Positions 47,315 through 55,973 of a stretch of 64,000 nt of DNA are shown in pieces; the first letter of the stretch is position 1, and each line of letters starts with the position of its first letter. The stretch is taken from assembly GCF_052161655.1 (NCBI RefSeq), contig NZ_CP197418.1:10292001-10356000 (forward strand), written 5' to 3'. Below the pieces are notes generated by a model, which did not search any database, was not told the origin of the DNA, and saw only the letters and a program-made list of their open reading frames with translations. The DNA is from Novipirellula sp052161655. Lineage in GTDB: Bacteria; Planctomycetota; Planctomycetia; Pirellulales; Pirellulaceae. Position numbers and translations under genes: made by a program.

Positions 47315-49765
47315 ATGTTTCGCGTTCATCTCCTACGCGGTAGTCACGTTTACAAAATCGCGATCATTGCGATTGCGAGTGGAGTCATTGGATGCAAGGA
47401 ACCGCAAGAAACAAAACGGCCTTCGCCATCACAAACCGCGTCGCAGCAATCGTCATCCGACAATGCGATAGCCCAACGACTGCCGAACGAGCCGGATGAA
47501 CTTTTGCCGGACCTTTCACCGCAAACACTTCAGTTGCTGGCGGAACATTTCCCCGATTACACGCTGCCGCTTTCGACACCGCCTGACAAACCCAATCCGG
47601 CCCCTGTACAAGCCGATTCGCAACCGTACATCAAGATCAGTGCCAAACCGCTTGCCGAGGCAGTGGTGAACGGCGAAGTCGCAAGAACACGTCGACTGCT
47701 GCGGTCGGGCCATCCCGCCGACGAAACTTACTACGGTGAAAACTTGTTGCACGTCGCCGCCAAACGCGGCCAGACCGAGATTTGCGAACTATTGCTAGAC
47801 GCGGGACTCGATGTCCATGGGACAAGCGATCAAGAGCCAAGCCCTCCGCAAACGCCGCTTCAGGCTGCAATCCTTTCCGGGTCGGTCCAGACGGTTGAGC
47901 TACTGCTTGCCCACGATGCTGAGCTCACGCCGAGTGACTTGTCGATCGAACGCGACGGACCTCAGCCGCTGCCGGTGTCGCTGGCAATCTCTTCGGGTAA
48001 TCTCGACATGCTGAACTTCATCATTGATCAAGGTGAAGCAGCCGATGAAGTCGCGTTCCTGCAGCAAGCGATCGTGCAGATCATGGTACCAGCGCAGAGG
48101 CGTCAATTCGTCGAGCGTCTTTTCGTTGCCGGCGCTGCAGACAACATCAAGCCGCAGTCGCCTGACCTGTTCGCGCCGGCAATCGCGACTGGCGATGTGA
48201 AATTGCTGCAGATTTTGGAAGACAAACTGCCTGTCGACTACGGCGAGCCGCATCTTCGAGCGGCGGTCCAATCGGGCAATCTCGATCTCTGTCGGTACAT
48301 GCTGTCCAAGGGAGTGTGGGCGCAACCCGATCCCGCGGTCGGCCACGAGCTACTGAGAATTGCCTTAATTGACCATCGTTCGCTCGAATTGGCAGAAGTC
48401 GTGATCGAGGCAGCTGAACAGAAAAAGTACTGCGTTCAAAACGACGCGGCCACCTCGTATTGCAACCTCCGAGACTTTGCTCATCCCCTGTATCATGCCG
48501 CGATGGCAAACGACTTGACGCTCTGTCGCTACCTCATTCGCGAGTTTTCGTTCGATCCGAATCTTTGGGGATCACTCATTTACGAACCCTACGAATATGA
48601 ATCCAACATCCAATTTTTCCAAAAAGGCAACACGATCCTGTTTGCGGCCGTCTTTGATGACAACGTCGAAGCACTCGAATTGCTTTTGCGATACACGCAG
48701 CAACCTGGCCAGCAGCCGATTGTTGACATCGACGCCAAGAACGGAGTCGGCCATACGGTCTTGCACGAAGCCGTGAACTTCGGAGCCTCGCGATGCGTTC
48801 AATTGCTGTTGTCTGCCGGTGCCGACCCAACGATTGCTCGAAATGACGGTTGCACGCCGCTGCACATTGCCATGCAGCGACACTTGATTCCCCACCATCA
48901 TTCGGACATCCCGATGCCCGAAGCGATGTCGAAGACGTTTCCGATGCTGGCCGCCGCAACGATGGCGAATGGAGATGAGACTTGGGTCAATCGCACGAAC
49001 GACAACGGAGAAACGATTCTTCACCGTCATGCTCGAGCCGGACATCCAGCGATTTGCCAGAAATTGATCGAACTCGGCGCTGACGTCAACGCGACCGACC
49101 AGTACGGCAGAACATCTCTGCACCATGCACTTGACGGCGCAAACGAATATCTATCCACGGAAGCAAAAGAACGCTACATCGCGACTTGCGTGATGTTGCT
49201 GGACAACGGAACAGACATCACTCAACCAGATGCACCCGCGGCCCGCGACTACCTTTGTCAAGCAGCAGCGAAGAACCTTTACGAGGTCTACGATGCGTTG
49301 CTGAATCGTGACGCCAATCTAAACCTGGTGCAGAACGCAGGAAACTTAATGTGTTCCGCTGCAAAATTTGACAGGCAAGATCGCATCAAGCAACTTTTGG
49401 ATTGGGGCGCTGACATCAACGCGGAAGATTTCGAAAAGTCGACTGCACTCCATCAGGCTGCCCGCTTTCATCATCTTGAAATGTGCGAACTACTGATCGC
49501 CAATGGTGCGGACGTCAACGCGAGAGACCAGCGTGGGCAAACACCGCTGTTTGAATTGTTTGATCGCTGGGCCATTCACGCAGAGCATCTTCAAAACGAG
49601 GAGACACAGACAGAGGCGTTTTCCGTGCTAACTTTGTTGCTCGAGCATGACGCGGATCCTGAGATCAAGACCAACAGCACGACTTATACATCGTTCAGCG
49701 GCACCGTCGTGGAGGTTTACAAAAATATGCCGCAATCATTTCGCCAAGCCCTGCAAACAAAGTAG
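47315..49765 (+). CDS. Ankyrin-repeat lipoprotein
   Basis: From the ATG at 47315 the 816-residue protein starts with a lipoprotein signal peptide (HVYKIAIIAIASGVIGCKEP, lipobox VIGC). A proline-rich linker is followed by about 15 ankyrin-type repeats, e.g. GENLLHVAAKRGQTEICELL, HTVLHEAVNFGASRCVQLLL, GRTSLHHALDG and STALHQAARFHHLEMCELLI. It is a periplasmic or surface protein-binding scaffold, with no enzymatic domain. Long ankyrin lipoproteins are unusual outside host-associated bacteria but occur in planctomycetes. Confidence 0.88.
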   Translation: MFRVHLLRGSHVYKIAIIAIASGVIGCKEPQETKRPSPSQTASQQSSSDNAIAQRLPNEPDELLPDLSPQTLQLLAEHFPDYTLPLSTPPDKPNPAPVQADSQPYIKISAKPLAEAVVNGEVARTRRLLRSGHPADETYYGENLLHVAAKRGQTEICELLLDAGLDVHGTSDQEPSPPQTPLQAAILSGSVQTVELLLAHDAELTPSDLSIERDGPQPLPVSLAISSGNLDMLNFIIDQGEAADEVAFLQQAIVQIMVPAQRRQFVERLFVAGAADNIKPQSPDLFAPAIATGDVKLLQILEDKLPVDYGEPHLRAAVQSGNLDLCRYMLSKGVWAQPDPAVGHELLRIALIDHRSLELAEVVIEAAEQKKYCVQNDAATSYCNLRDFAHPLYHAAMANDLTLCRYLIREFSFDPNLWGSLIYEPYEYESNIQFFQKGNTILFAAVFDDNVEALELLLRYTQQPGQQPIVDIDAKNGVGHTVLHEAVNFGASRCVQLLLSAGADPTIARNDGCTPLHIAMQRHLIPHHHSDIPMPEAMSKTFPMLAAATMANGDETWVNRTNDNGETILHRHARAGHPAICQKLIELGADVNATDQYGRTSLHHALDGANEYLSTEAKERYIATCVMLLDNGTDITQPDAPAARDYLCQAAAKNLYEVYDALLNRDANLNLVQNAGNLMCSAAKFDRQDRIKQLLDWGADINAEDFEKSTALHQAARFHHLEMCELLIANGADVNARDQRGQTPLFELFDRWAIHAEHLQNEETQTEAFSVLTLLLEHDADPEIKTNSTTYTSFSGTVVEVYKNMPQSFRQALQTK

Positions 49766-49890
49766 GGTGCGTCGTTCGTCCGCAAGCGTTCATCCACCTC
49801 GCTTCGCCTATAGTAGTCGGCCCAGGATTCCGGCGATATTCCACGCATCATCGTCGCCTCGGTGGTGAGTGCATACCCGAGAAAAGAATT

Positions 49891-49917
49891 GGTAGGAAAA
49901 TGGAGGTAAGAAGATGA
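49891..49917 (+). repeat. 14-bp repeat, third locus
   Basis: GGTAGGAAAATGGAGGTAAGAAGATGA (two imperfect units, shown here joined in halves) of the 43206 family, in the spacer between ankyrin and RNA-repair genes. Confidence 0.7.
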
Positions 49918-50057
49918 AGCACGCAACCTCCTCTATCGTCCAGATTATTCTGACCCTGTCGTTGCGTCTCGATTGTGTGCGTGGAAAGTTGATCTTGAAT
50001 TGTCTTACGCGGTTTACTGTTGCGAGTGCTGACGGCGGACGAGAGACGTAAATGGAA

Positions 50058-51176
50058 TTACGAATCTCCGGTTGAGAAGATCACAGAGTGACCTTCGGCC
50101 CAAGTTGGCGGCTCGCACTTTGCCGCTAGTTTCCTGATGACTTTCTCGGGAACCGGGTTCGCCCGACTCTTGTTTTGTTTGAGCAGGTCATTGAATAACG
50201 GCTCAACATAAACCAATTCGATACGAGCGTTGTAGTCGGTGAACAAGTCGATCCAGCGTCCGCGGGTCTGCTTCATCGTGTTCGTCGCGTTGAAGGCAAA
50301 TGACCTTCCGGCTCGAAGGTGCTCACGGCATCGCTCACGCGCCAGTTGCACCACGTGGCCCTGATTATCGGTCGGATCGACGTTGAGTTCTCCACGAATG
50401 TCGTCCAAGCCGACCACAGGTAAGTCACCGCGGTTTCGAGACAACCAAGAATCCTTGCCGCTACCGGGCAGGCCAGCCATCACCGTCACCTGACAGGAAA
50501 ACTCTTCGTGAGGCACGTAGTGCAGATTGGGATGACGTTGCTGAAAGAACAGAAATCGAGCATGGTCGTTGGCGAACGGATACTGCTTGTCGTAGCAGTC
50601 CGACTCTTCCGAGAGCAACTTCCAATAATTCAGGTTCTCTTCAGGACGAGTCATCGAATCGGTGTTTCGCCCACGAGTGTCCGCAAGAGCAAACAAATAG
50701 AGCAACCGGTTCTCGACAAGCCACGACAGTCGAACCACCTCGTGTGTCGGTTCTGTGCGTTCCAGCAAAAAGGCTGGCCGACCGTGGTATCGGACGAGTC
50801 GTGCAATCTCCTCACGGGTTTTCAGATCGCACGCCAATTCTCGCAGAACTGCTCGGACGAGATGCTCACCCTTCACAGCATGTTTTGGCGAAGTGATACG
50901 TCCCGTGTTGGGATCGACCTGAGAGGTCAGCGGTTTGGCAGCGTCATGGAATAGTGCAGTGAAGATCAACGATGTTCTCTGGTGAGCAGACAGATCAGAC
51001 CATTCATCCAGCCTTGTAAGCTCCGTGCAAACCATCTTGGTATGTGTCCAGACATCTCCTTCGGAGTGCCACTCGGCATCCTGTGCGCAGTCCGCCATCG
51101 CTCGGCACCATGGCTTGGTTTCTGCCCATGCCACGATGTCGTCAAGCGTCTGATTTTTGAGTTGCTCCCAATTCAT
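50058..51176 (-). CDS. HD phosphohydrolase fused to polynucleotide-kinase-like domain
   Basis: The ATG at 51176 overlaps the ligase TGA (ATGA). The 372-residue protein has an N-terminal HD domain (DVWTHTKMVC, TALFHDAAKPLTS, RLVRYHGRPAF) at about 35-190 and a C-terminal P-loop kinase (VTVMAGLPGSGKDSWL near residue 235, VGLDDIRGEL, NATNTMKQTRGRW). The pairing of phosphohydrolase and 5'-kinase is that of an RNA end-healing enzyme: remove the 2',3'-cyclic or 3'-phosphate and phosphorylate the 5' end. It is the last gene of the RNA-repair operon. Confidence 0.85.
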   Translation of the reverse strand: MNWEQLKNQTLDDIVAWAETKPWCRAMADCAQDAEWHSEGDVWTHTKMVCTELTRLDEWSDLSAHQRTSLIFTALFHDAAKPLTSQVDPNTGRITSPKHAVKGEHLVRAVLRELACDLKTREEIARLVRYHGRPAFLLERTEPTHEVVRLSWLVENRLLYLFALADTRGRNTDSMTRPEENLNYWKLLSEESDCYDKQYPFANDHARFLFFQQRHPNLHYVPHEEFSCQVTVMAGLPGSGKDSWLSRNRGDLPVVGLDDIRGELNVDPTDNQGHVVQLARERCREHLRAGRSFAFNATNTMKQTRGRWIDLFTDYNARIELVYVEPLFNDLLKQNKSRANPVPEKVIRKLAAKCEPPTWAEGHSVIFSTGDS

Positions 51177-51916
51177 GACCAAATATCCACGTCATCTGCA
51201 AGCTCGTTGGGCACCATCACCTGCTGCTGCCAGTGAGTGCTCTGCTTGATTTTCTCGACGAATGCTGGCCGAACAAACTTGGCTCGCCCAGTTACTAATC
51301 CCTCTGCTTCCGTTCTAAAGTACAGCCCTTCCATCAAGTTGTCCGTCTGATTGGTTTCGGGGTTCTCGAACTGACTGTCAAACTTCGACGGACCAATTAG
51401 CGTTTCCATCTCTTTTCGTCTCAGGACGCCCGTGTGCAAAACGGGAACCGTTTCAATTCCCGTGTCTTCAAGCAGACTCAATCGTTTCTGGAGATCGAGA
51501 AACGCTTCCGCCTCTTTGTCATAGAGGTCGAACTCGAAAAAGTAATGCGTAAGCTGACGATAGAAGATCGAGTGACGTGCGTAGGCCCATTCACCAAACA
51601 GGATATAACGCTGCTGCAGCCGCTCTTCCAAGACATTTCGTTTGACCACCGCCCATTGTTTGAACAAGTCGTACTGTGGATGCATTCCCTCAGTGATCAA
51701 GTGGCCTCGGCACTGTAGAACGATTTCACCATCGTCCGAGAAGTGAATCCCGACGTTGGTTCCGTCGATTTTTTCTTCGACGATCAGAGATTCGTCCGCA
51801 ATGAATTCACACGATTCTGCTTCGCCTAGATGTTTGTCGTCTGCGGTTCCCTTGGATCCGAACAAGTGAGGAGTGCGAGGATATTTGACGAAATTGCCGT
51901 TTGAGGCACCCATCAT
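51173..51916 (-). CDS. RNA ligase (nucleotidyltransferase)
   Basis: The 247-residue protein has the ligase motif I EEKIDGTNVGIHF (Lys49 as the AMP-accepting lysine), motif III-like ILFGEWAYARHSI, FEFDLYDKE, motif IV EGLYFRTE and motif V GRAKFVRPAF. The length fits small RNA ligases of the T4 Rnl2/ DRB0094-like group without a large C-terminal domain. It would seal RNA breaks healed by the flanking kinases. Start and stop overlap both neighbours by ATGA. Confidence 0.9.
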   Translation of the reverse strand: MMGASNGNFVKYPRTPHLFGSKGTADDKHLGEAESCEFIADESLIVEEKIDGTNVGIHFSDDGEIVLQCRGHLITEGMHPQYDLFKQWAVVKRNVLEERLQQRYILFGEWAYARHSIFYRQLTHYFFEFDLYDKEAEAFLDLQKRLSLLEDTGIETVPVLHTGVLRRKEMETLIGPSKFDSQFENPETNQTDNLMEGLYFRTEAEGLVTGRAKFVRPAFVEKIKQSTHWQQQVMVPNELADDVDIWS

Positions 51917-52692
51917 GTCGCTCCAGCTGTTCGTGATTGTGAAATTATCGATTCGACGAAAATGCCGTAATCGCTCTTCATCGGAAGTTCGTAGTCCGTT
52001 TGGATGCGTTTTCTGCGAGCAACCGTCTCCGTCTTTGTCATTGGGTTGATCGAAGTCTTAGCGTAGTTTCCCCAGTACAAGCCGACGCCCCGTCTCTGCC
52101 AACTTGGAATATCGTTGAAGTTGATACCGTACTGAAACAGCAACTCGTTCTTTTGGCTTACGGATTTTCCGAGCAGTTTCTTTGTGGCCTGCTGTTCGCT
52201 GAAGCCGTCTTTTCGCAATGTCCAGTAACACCATGAATTCAGGGCGTTTCGAGAAGCATCTTCATTTCGCCAGCGGAAGTAATCGACAACCTGCTCGATG
52301 TTAGGCAACTGCGAAATGCGGCAATCGAAGGATGCAGCTTGACCTAACCTTACTGAAAACTGGGCACTCGCCTCACCGGCCAACGTTGAATTGTACTTAC
52401 GCAACTTGCGACCAAACACTCGCTCATCAGGATCGAAGAGCAGCGAGATTTCATCGCTCTCGGTATAAGCGTAAATCACTTTGAATCCACAATTCATCAG
52501 CGATTTGGTTGTTGCCACCATCAAATCGCGGAATCGAACATCGAACGGTGCTTCAAATTGACAGGCATTCTTCGTCAATCGGGTAAAGCTGCGACCGTCG
52601 ATGCGAGCAACCATAAACATGCCCGGCAACACACATAAATCGGCGGCGGTTTCATAGACCCGCATTTTCTTGTCAAGATCGTCAAACTTCAT
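51913..52692 (-). CDS. Thg1-like 3'-5' RNA polymerase
   Basis: The 259-residue protein matches the Thg1/TLP family: FMVARIDGRSFTRLTK with the first metal-binding aspartate, YAYTESDEISLLF with the second, and LNSWCYWTLRKDG plus SWQRRGVGLYW downstream. Family members add nucleotides in the 3'-5' direction to tRNA His or repair 5'-truncated tRNAs. Bacterial versions are thought to repair tRNA. It lies between kinase and ligase genes, overlapping both, so tRNA 5'-end repair followed by sealing is the natural reading. Confidence 0.92.
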   Translation of the reverse strand: MKFDDLDKKMRVYETAADLCVLPGMFMVARIDGRSFTRLTKNACQFEAPFDVRFRDLMVATTKSLMNCGFKVIYAYTESDEISLLFDPDERVFGRKLRKYNSTLAGEASAQFSVRLGQAASFDCRISQLPNIEQVVDYFRWRNEDASRNALNSWCYWTLRKDGFSEQQATKKLLGKSVSQKNELLFQYGINFNDIPSWQRRGVGLYWGNYAKTSINPMTKTETVARRKRIQTDYELPMKSDYGIFVESIISQSRTAGAT

Positions 52693-53122
52693 CTTTCCAT
52701 TCCTCTAACGCAAACCCACTGTTTTCAATTCTCACGTACCACAATTCGTCGAAGCCCTCGTCCAGCTTTGGAAGTTCCAACTTCTTTGCAGTCGAAAGAA
52801 TCGCTACTTCTGGCACTCGATCAGTCCGTTCCTTGTTCCTTCTTAAGCAGTCGTCCACTTTTGAGCGAAAGTAGTAGCCGATCACTCTAAATCCTGAATC
52901 CCGTGACTTACCGATGTACTTGGCTCGTTCGTCGCAAGTCGGATTCGTGTTGTCGATGACAAACCGCTGCTGCGTCTCTATGCAAACCTCAAGAATACGG
53001 TTTTCCCGATTCCGAGTTCGCAAAAGATCGAGGCTGATCCGCACGTGAGTTGCAAAGAATCGCTCTTTAAAGAACGAAGACTTTCCTGACCCTTGCAGAC
53101 CAGTAAACACAACAGCTTCCAT
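52682..53122 (-). CDS. Polynucleotide-kinase-like P-loop protein
   Basis: From the ATG at 53122 (GAGTGAATGAG upstream) the 146-residue protein has VVFTGLQGSGKSSFFKERFF (Walker A), a conserved VRISLDLLRTRNRE, FVIDNTNPTCDERAKYI and arginine-rich lid region DDCLRRNKERTDRVP. These are the marks of the T4-Pnkp-like kinase group. It is first in the four-gene repair operon; its 3' end overlaps the Thg1-like gene by 11 bp. Confidence 0.85.
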   Translation of the reverse strand: MEAVVFTGLQGSGKSSFFKERFFATHVRISLDLLRTRNRENRILEVCIETQQRFVIDNTNPTCDERAKYIGKSRDSGFRVIGYYFRSKVDDCLRRNKERTDRVPEVAILSTAKKLELPKLDEGFDELWYVRIENSGFALEEWKDEV

Positions 53123-53542
53123 CTCATTCACTCGTGCCACAACCAATAAAAAAAGCCCACACGGTTGACCTGCACCGTGTGGGCTTGAGTTGAGTCTCAA
53201 TAGGTGAGTGCCGGATTACGCCATCAAAATGACAGTTCTTCAGAATGTTGTTGATTCGCATGAGGCATGACGCACATTCCTTTTCGGTCTCGAGTTGCTT
53301 AGGTGACACTTTGCGTGACAAAAAGGTTCGCTAGCGAATCTGGCGAAGCACTTTCGCTATAATTTCCGTTCGCAACGTTTCACCACTCGTGCTATTGATG
53401 AACAAGTTACAGATAGCCTGTGAACATGCTGTCGATCCGTTGTGTCTTCGATCTGTTGTGTCGGAGCAATTAGGGACGCACTACCGCAGAATCTTGAACG
53501 ACAGAATTACCCGTTGATCGCGTACGACGAAGAGAGTCAAAA
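53123..53542. other. Regulatory region between repair operon and AAA+ gene
   Basis: Contains the leader terminator (53148-53186), a perfect palindrome TTCGCTAGCGAA near 53330-53341, and a plus-strand TATAAT near 53360 that may drive the AAA+ gene. A minus-strand frame here (53124-53321) includes the terminator and is not a likely gene; an untranslated leader or small RNA is more probable. Confidence 0.5.
53148..53186 (-). terminator. Intrinsic terminator in the leader of the RNA-repair operon
   Basis: On the minus strand AAGCCCACACGG / CCGTGTGGGCTT form a perfect 12-bp stem with a 10-nt loop, followed by seven T residues. It lies 26 bp before the first repair gene and has no complete gene upstream, so it looks like an attenuator or the end of a small RNA. 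Confidence 0.8.
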
Positions 53543-54967
53543 ATGGAATACTTAGGGTGGCTGCTAGTGGGGCTGTTGATGGGCGGCGGGATTTCGTACA
53601 TCGTGACGAGGTGCATCAAGACCGCAAGTCACGATCGTAGTACCGTCGCTGCGTTGCTGCACTCCCATTTTCATCCAATCAAGATCGACAGCATTACGAT
53701 CTCTGAACGAGAGTTTCCATTCCGAGTTCGTGCCGACCTTCAACGAGCGATTGACAGGCTGTTCGGCGACGACACCGAAGTGCTGCACTTCTGTGGGGTC
53801 CGCAAAGAATACTCTCACGAAGGCGTGTCTCTTGCCGACTGTGTGATCGAAAGTGAACACTATCCCCCTGTTTCGATCCCACCCGAGTTCGAGGAAATCG
53901 ACATTGGTGACGAAACTCCAGTCAGAGTTCTCAAAGTCGGCCTTTGGCTTCTCGAAAAGAACCAGAGTCGATTTGCTGTTCTGTTGACCCCCACCGGACA
54001 ATACGGCCAGATTACCGGAATGAAATTTCAAGTCGGTACGCCGAATTCTCCCGAGGGTACAAAAATCGCCCAGAGCTTTTTTAAGCACTTGGAAGAAGCA
54101 ATCCTGAAGGCAGAGTCTTACCGTGGCAAAACATTGTCACTTGAACAGTCTGAACATTCCTACACCGGACAATCGACTGGCATCACCGTTCACAAGCTTC
54201 GGTTGGTTGAACGAGAGAACGTCATTCTGCCTGAATCGACGCTAAAACTACTTGAACGCAATGTTATTCAGTTTGTTCAACAGCGAGAGCGTCTCTCGAA
54301 GTTCAAGCAATCGACGAAAAAGGGGATTCTGTTCTACGGGCCTCCGGGAACGGGAAAGACACACACCATTCACTATCTATCACGTGCATTGGAAGACCAC
54401 ACGACGCTATTGATTTCCGCTGAACAAGTCGGACTGTTGTCCGAGTACATGACATTGGCCCGTCTGTTGCAACCGAGCATGGTCGTACTCGAAGATGTCG
54501 ATCTAATTGCCAGAGATCGTGCCAATATGAACAGCCCCTGCGATGAAATCTTGCTCAACAAGCTACTCAACGAAATGGACGGATTAAAGCAAGATGCCGA
54601 CATCCTTTTCATTCTTACGACGAACCGACCGGAGTCACTCGAAGCAGCGCTGGCTTCTCGACCAGGACGAATCGATCAAGCGATTGAGTTTCCACTTCCC
54701 AATGATTCTGGCCGTAACAAGCTCATTCGACTCTACTCGGAAGGCATTTCGCTATCAGACGAAGTTGTTGCAGATGTCGTTCGACGTACAGAAGGCGTGA
54801 GCGCTGCCTTCATCAAGGAACTGATGCGGCGATCCGTACAGTTCCACATTGAGCGCAATGGTTCTGGAGAGATCAACAGCGAGGATGTCTCCAACGCACT
54901 TGACGAAATGCTTGTCAGTGGCGGATCGCTAAATCTTAAACTACTCGGCGCATCTGGCATCGAGTAA
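53543..54967 (+). CDS. Membrane-anchored AAA+ ATPase
   Basis: The 474-residue protein has an N-terminal membrane helix (LGWLLVGLLMGGGISYIV), a beta-rich middle domain, and a C-terminal AAA domain with Walker A FYGPPGTGKTHT near residue 265, Walker B MVVLEDVDLI, sensor 1 ILFILTTNRPES and arginine finger ASRPGRIDQ. It resembles the CDC48/FtsH/BCS1 group but lacks a protease domain. It is divergent from the RNA-repair operon and may remodel proteins or complexes at the membrane. Confidence 0.88.
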   Translation: MEYLGWLLVGLLMGGGISYIVTRCIKTASHDRSTVAALLHSHFHPIKIDSITISEREFPFRVRADLQRAIDRLFGDDTEVLHFCGVRKEYSHEGVSLADCVIESEHYPPVSIPPEFEEIDIGDETPVRVLKVGLWLLEKNQSRFAVLLTPTGQYGQITGMKFQVGTPNSPEGTKIAQSFFKHLEEAILKAESYRGKTLSLEQSEHSYTGQSTGITVHKLRLVERENVILPESTLKLLERNVIQFVQQRERLSKFKQSTKKGILFYGPPGTGKTHTIHYLSRALEDHTTLLISAEQVGLLSEYMTLARLLQPSMVVLEDVDLIARDRANMNSPCDEILLNKLLNEMDGLKQDADILFILTTNRPESLEAALASRPGRIDQAIEFPLPNDSGRNKLIRLYSEGISLSDEVVADVVRRTEGVSAAFIKELMRRSVQFHIERNGSGEINSEDVSNALDEMLVSGGSLNLKLLGASGIE

Positions 54968-55043
54968 ACTATCGTTGCTGTCGTATCCCTCGGACACCGA
55001 ATTCTTCGGACACTGAGGCAACGATTGTTCCGTAGACCATGTT

Positions 55044-55298
55044 TCAATCCGGCAATTCAAGTCCAATGTGTTTTGCAATCGATTGATCGGCGGGGACGTA
55101 GGGCTCTTCAGCAGGCGTCAACAACTCGTCACTTGGCAAATTTGCAACCTCGACTCGCTGCTCCGCGACAAAGTCGCTGACATCGATGATCTCGAGAGCT
55201 TCACGTTTGCCATAGACTTCGAGTGTCTCGCCTCGCAACCCAAGCTGGATCGCTCGACGTTCACACTTGTGGCCCGTTGGGGTGTGATCTGGGCCCAT
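55044..55298 (-). CDS. Small hypothetical protein
   Basis: The 84-residue frame (MGPDHTPTGHKCERRAIQLG, ...GKREALEIIDVSDFVAEQRV) is protein-like and ends LELPD at a TGA. A second overlapping minus-strand frame (MASYFEQVLRWPERARHSL...) lies just upstream; which is translated is not clear. No family recognised. Convergent with the AAA+ gene and co-oriented with the exonuclease. Confidence 0.5.
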   Translation of the reverse strand: MGPDHTPTGHKCERRAIQLGLRGETLEVYGKREALEIIDVSDFVAEQRVEVANLPSDELLTPAEEPYVPADQSIAKHIGLELPD

Positions 55299-55405
55299 TG
55301 CAAACGTACATTTGATCGACCGACAGCAGACTGTGCCGAGCTCTTTCCGGCCACCTCAGCACTTGCTCGAAGTAGCTGGCCATATCGATTGACAACTTAG
55401 CATGA

Positions 55406-55972
55406 TCACTCATCGTCATCACTCCTCATCGTCCTCAGAAGACGACACAGAACGTGAGCAATATTCCAAGCATCGTCGTCGCCACGGTGATGGGTGCCTT
55501 CAAGTTCAAGTCCGAGTTGTTTGTAAGCACCGTCCAAACCGAGTTCATGACCGGAGTCGATTGCAGCGGCGAACAAGGACTTTACATTCAGATGACTTGG
55601 GCCGAACGGATAACCGACGTTCAGATCCTTGCAGACTCGCTCGAACTGGCGACGGTCGTAGTCGCCCCAACTCGCCCAGAGCCGGTCTTTTGATCGGTAC
55701 TCTTTCTTCAGGACCTTGACGGCATCTGCAAGACTTCCGGCATCCGTGAACATGTCTGGCGAGAGCGTCGTGAGTTCGGTACAGAAATCACTGATCTCTG
55801 ACTGAACGGGCTTCACGAGAAAACTACGCTTCTCGGTTCGATCCAGCGACATCAGATCAATCGTGCAAAGACCGATCTCGATGATTTCGCTTGTTTGGCC
55901 GGGCGGCGGAGAGCCCTCCCAGCAGGTCGACTCCAAATCGACGACCAGAATCACATCAAGTGATCGTGCCAT
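55406..55972 (-). CDS. DEDDh 3'-5' exonuclease (ERI-1-like)
   Basis: The 188-residue protein has Exo I VILVVDLESTCWEG (D and E of DEDD), Exo II SWGDYDRRQFERVC, and Exo III GTHHRGDDDAWNIAHV with the catalytic histidine of the DEDDh class. The overall look is that of ERI-1/KapD exonucleases that trim RNA. Next to an RNA-repair operon it may trim damaged 3' ends before sealing; this is inference. Co-oriented with the upstream MBL gene, 1 bp apart. Confidence 0.88.
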   Translation of the reverse strand: MARSLDVILVVDLESTCWEGSPPPGQTSEIIEIGLCTIDLMSLDRTEKRSFLVKPVQSEISDFCTELTTLSPDMFTDAGSLADAVKVLKKEYRSKDRLWASWGDYDRRQFERVCKDLNVGYPFGPSHLNVKSLFAAAIDSGHELGLDGAYKQLGLELEGTHHRGDDDAWNIAHVLCRLLRTMRSDDDE

Positions 55973-55973
55973 T

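Noticed and set aside
53124..53321. 65-residue minus-strand ORF as a leader peptide gene
   Set aside because: It reads through the intrinsic terminator and into the kinase gene start, and has no clear ribosome binding site.
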